Source: JBBRYB01 sp038238115 (GTDB lineage Bacteria; Actinomycetota; Actinomycetes; Propionibacteriales; Nocardioidaceae). From it: 7,578 bases of DNA. Every line of letters starts with the position of its first letter. Within the stretch, counting starts at the first letter, position 1. This document shows, piece after piece, positions 6,281 to 7,578 of this stretch. The translations under genes were made by a program, and so were the position numbers. The stretch lies in assembly GCA_038238115.1 (NCBI GenBank), contig JBBRYB010000121.1:1-7578 (forward strand). The letters are read 5' to 3'. The notes under the pieces are model-generated. The model was not told where the DNA came from. It did no database searches and saw nothing but the letters and a program-made list of their open reading frames with translations.

Positions 6281-7030
6281 ATGTGCGTGCCGGTCGACTC
6301 TGAGCTACCTGACCTGGGCCTGACCTGGCCGCTTCCATCGGGCGCCCCGGTCGCGCTCACAACGACGGACGGAATTCCCTTCCGGTCGTTCGTCGCGCAG
6401 GCCGTGGAACCCAGTGGCACTGGGTTCGTGGTGCTCCCCGACATACGCGGCCTATTCTCCTTCTACGAACGCCTCACCGAGGCGCTGGCGTTCGTCGGCT
6501 TCGACGCCGTCGCGATCGACTACTTCGGGCGCACTTCCGGCATCGAGCCACGCGATCCCGAGGATGATCCGTGGCCGGCGCTCGACGTCTACACCGCCGA
6601 GCAGGCGAGCGCTGACGTGGGGGTCGCCATCACCCAAGTGCGTGAGTCGCTGGGTGTCGGGAAGGTCGTCGTCCTGGGGTTCTGCTTCGGGGGGCTGATC
6701 TCGATCCGGGAGGGCTATGCCGATCACGCGGTCGACGGGGTGGTCGCGGCCTACGGAGGGCCGGCCGAGTGGGGGAACTTCCCGTCGGCCTTCGAGCGGA
6801 TCGAGGACTTTCGTGTCCCGGTGTTGGGCTTGTTCGCCGAGGCCGACCACGCCAACCCCGTCGAAGGGATCCGCGACTTCGACGCCGCGATGAACGAGGC
6901 CGGAAAGCCGCACGACATCACGATCTATGCGGGCGCGCCCCACAGCTTCTTCGACCGCCACCACGCCGAGTGGGCCGACGCCTCGCGAGACGCCTGGGAC
7001 CGGATCGTGGCGTTCGGCCACGCCTGCTGA
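6281..7030 (+). CDS. Dienelactone hydrolase family protein
   Basis: A 249-residue alpha/beta hydrolase of the dienelactone hydrolase (carboxymethylenebutenolidase-like) family, cytoplasmic with no signal peptide. The family hydrolyses dienelactones formed in chloroaromatic breakdown, or other esters and lactones. The nucleophile elbow is GFCFGG with Cys135. The acid is Asp189 in FAEADHANP and the base His221 in GAPHSFFDR, giving the Cys-Asp-His triad. Upstream, PDIRGL (53-58) and AIDYFGR (78-84) fit the oxyanion and strand regions. Length is normal and the frame unbroken. The ATG at 6281 is preceded by AGGAGG 5 nt upstream, and no upstream start has a comparable site. The gene stands alone between two fragments of a duplicated gene, so it may have arrived with an insertion. 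The actual substrate is not evident. Confidence 0.92.
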   Translation: MCVPVDSELPDLGLTWPLPSGAPVALTTTDGIPFRSFVAQAVEPSGTGFVVLPDIRGLFSFYERLTEALAFVGFDAVAIDYFGRTSGIEPRDPEDDPWPALDVYTAEQASADVGVAITQVRESLGVGKVVVLGFCFGGLISIREGYADHAVDGVVAAYGGPAEWGNFPSAFERIEDFRVPVLGLFAEADHANPVEGIRDFDAAMNEAGKPHDITIYAGAPHSFFDRHHAEWADASRDAWDRIVAFGHAC

Positions 7031-7087
7031 CCGCTCGAGCGATCGACCAAGCGTCGGTTCCGGCGGCGCCGTGATCGTGCTCATGCG

Positions 7088-7247
7088 TCAGTCGTGCAGC
7101 CGTGGAGGCTCCCCGCCCGCCCATGCGTACTCCTCGTCTGTCAGTGAGCAATAGTCCTTTAGCTGGCGTCCCCGGCGTCATCGCTCGAGGAGGCTCAGAA
7201 GCCGCCTGCGCTCCATGATCGTCTCGACAGCAGAGTTGAGTTCGTGG
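7088..7247 (-). pseudogene. Unidentified gene remnant interrupted by an in-frame TGA
   Basis: Beginning where similarity to the DUF6907-like repeat ends (7247), the minus strand reads HELNSAVETIMERRRLLSLL, ER, then TGA at 7178-7180. In the same frame it continues RRGRQLKDYCSLTDEEYAWA and GGEPPRLHD to a TGA at 7088-7090. Both halves look protein-like: a helical basic first part and an aromatic/acidic ending. I do not recognise the family. The piece seems to be the 3' part of a gene fused to the repeat, with a nonsense change or a pair of small indels near 7178. It converges on the hydrolase gene, 57 bp away. Confidence 0.4.
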
Positions 7248-7491
7248 CGAGCTTGCGCGCGTCCGCGATCGAGGTCAGGCCGTAACCCGGGACGCTGAGG
7301 TACAGCATCTCGGTGTTTCCCCAGTCGGGGTCCACCACGAGGCACACCTCGAACGGGAGGTCGGTGTTCGACACCTCGTCGGGCGTCCACTTGACCGGCT
7401 CCGACTCGTGGGCGGTTGCTCCCGGCTGATGTGGATGCACGCACCATAGCGGACAGGGCGTGGTCGAGCGGTTCCGTGCCGTCGTGGTCAT
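7195..7491 (-). pseudogene. DUF6907-like gene, 3'-truncated copy (5' end intact)
   Basis: From the ATG at 7491 the protein reads MTTTARNRSTTPCPLWCVHP, a histidine-containing CPxWC segment typical of this small actinobacterial family (possible metal site, not proven). It continues through LPFEVCLVVDPDWGNTEMLY and LSVPGYGLTSIADARKLA. Similarity to the other copy then ends at about 7248, and the frame finishes with 14 unrelated residues (NSTLLSRRSWSAGGF region). The normal ending ATTILAHCDRAEGKV is found only in the copy at 6007-6173. The start is supported by an ATGA overlap with the end of an upstream frame (TGA 7488-7490); no Shine-Dalgarno is visible, consistent with translational coupling. 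It may yield a stable shortened protein, but it is best read as the promoter-proximal half of a split gene. Confidence 0.75.
7248..7366 (+). repeat. Direct repeat, copy 2 (about 119 bp)
   Basis: Matches 6054-6170 in the same orientation at an offset of 1194 bp on the left side. Differences include CAT for CAG near 7308, TTTCCCC for TTCCC around 7317-7323, and G for C near 7357. The hydrolase gene and the remnant at 7088-7247 lie between the copies. Confidence 0.9.
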
Positions 7492-7578
7492 GAAAGGTCG
7501 TGCCGGCCGGAGTCGTCCGAACTGGCTACGGCCGTAGCCAGTGTGAGCAGCTCCATACCGGTCATGCCGAGCGACGAG
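7488..7578 (-). CDS. C-terminal end of an unidentified upstream gene (partial)
   Basis: The minus-strand frame entering from the right edge reads SSLGMTGMELLTLATAVASS, then DDSGRHDLS and TGA at 7488-7490, which overlaps the DUF6907-like ATG as ATGA. The overlap is the main evidence that it is coding. Too little is visible to name it. If it is coding, the 22-bp palindrome at 7521-7542 lies inside it. Confidence 0.4.
   Translation of the reverse strand, partial: SSLGMTGMELLTLATAVASSDDSGRHDLS
7521..7542. promoter_or_regulatory. 22-bp perfect palindrome, TetR-type operator candidate
   Basis: The half-site ACTGGCTACGG is followed directly by its exact reverse complement with no spacer. The inner CTACGGCCGTAG resembles symmetric operators of TetR-family repressors in actinobacteria. 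It is 30 bp upstream of the DUF6907-like start. It could instead be a chance result of coding sequence if the partial upstream frame is real. Confidence 0.45.

Noticed and set aside
6452..7084. Minus-strand frame of about 210 codons beginning MSTITAPPEPTLG
   Set aside because: Antisense to the hydrolase gene, whose catalytic motifs establish the real frame.
1..7578. CRISPR arrays, tRNA or rRNA genes
   Set aside because: No regularly spaced repeats, and no cloverleaf or rRNA-like sequence seen on either strand by eye.

Overview
The window is GC-rich DNA with strong G/C preference at third codon positions. Its gene families point to an actinobacterium: a rifampin-monooxygenase-like flavoprotein, a TadB/TadC-type secretion protein, an actinophage-type small terminase, DUF6907-like CPxWC proteins and a small basic GG-rich protein. 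It looks like an accessory or degraded region rather than a core locus. Three genes look intact and of normal length: an MFS transporter (2865-4214, minus), a dienelactone-hydrolase-like enzyme (6281-7030, plus) and a helix-turn-helix protein (4411-4806, minus). A 36-residue membrane peptide (5715-5825, plus) also has a good ribosome-binding site.

Left part (1-2850). This is a mosaic of broken genes. A FAD-dependent aromatic hydroxylase has lost its N-terminal FAD-binding portion and carries a one-base frameshift (126-1383, plus). A type II secretion F-domain fragment (1666-2103, minus) abuts, nearly back to back, a phage small-terminase remnant with two one-base insertions (about 2082-2492, plus). 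A short DUF202/YidH-like fragment follows (2667-2825, minus).

Middle (2860-5830). The MFS transporter is followed on the same strand by a small gene pair. The promoter-distal gene encodes a protein with two HTH units. The promoter-proximal gene encodes a small WYPG-containing protein with a one-base frameshift. With that frame corrected, the two genes overlap by ATGA. Divergent from them are a frameshifted small basic protein and the membrane peptide, which is followed by a hairpin terminator.

Right part (5950-7578). A CPxWC-type gene on the minus strand is present twice as complementary fragments: a 5'-truncated copy at 6007-6173 and a 3'-truncated copy at 7195-7491. They share about 117 bp of nearly identical sequence and flank the hydrolase gene. 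This is the geometry left by single-crossover (Campbell-type) insertion into a gene. The promoter-proximal copy overlaps an upstream partial ORF by ATGA, and a 22-bp perfect palindrome lies just upstream of its start.

The recurring theme is decay: at least five frame disruptions, several of them +1 changes in G or C runs, plus clear end truncations. Some of the single-base changes could be sequencing errors, but the truncations could not. The monooxygenase, transporter and hydrolase could suggest an old aromatic-compound locus, but they are not arranged as an operon and this link is inference. I see no convincing new multi-gene system.
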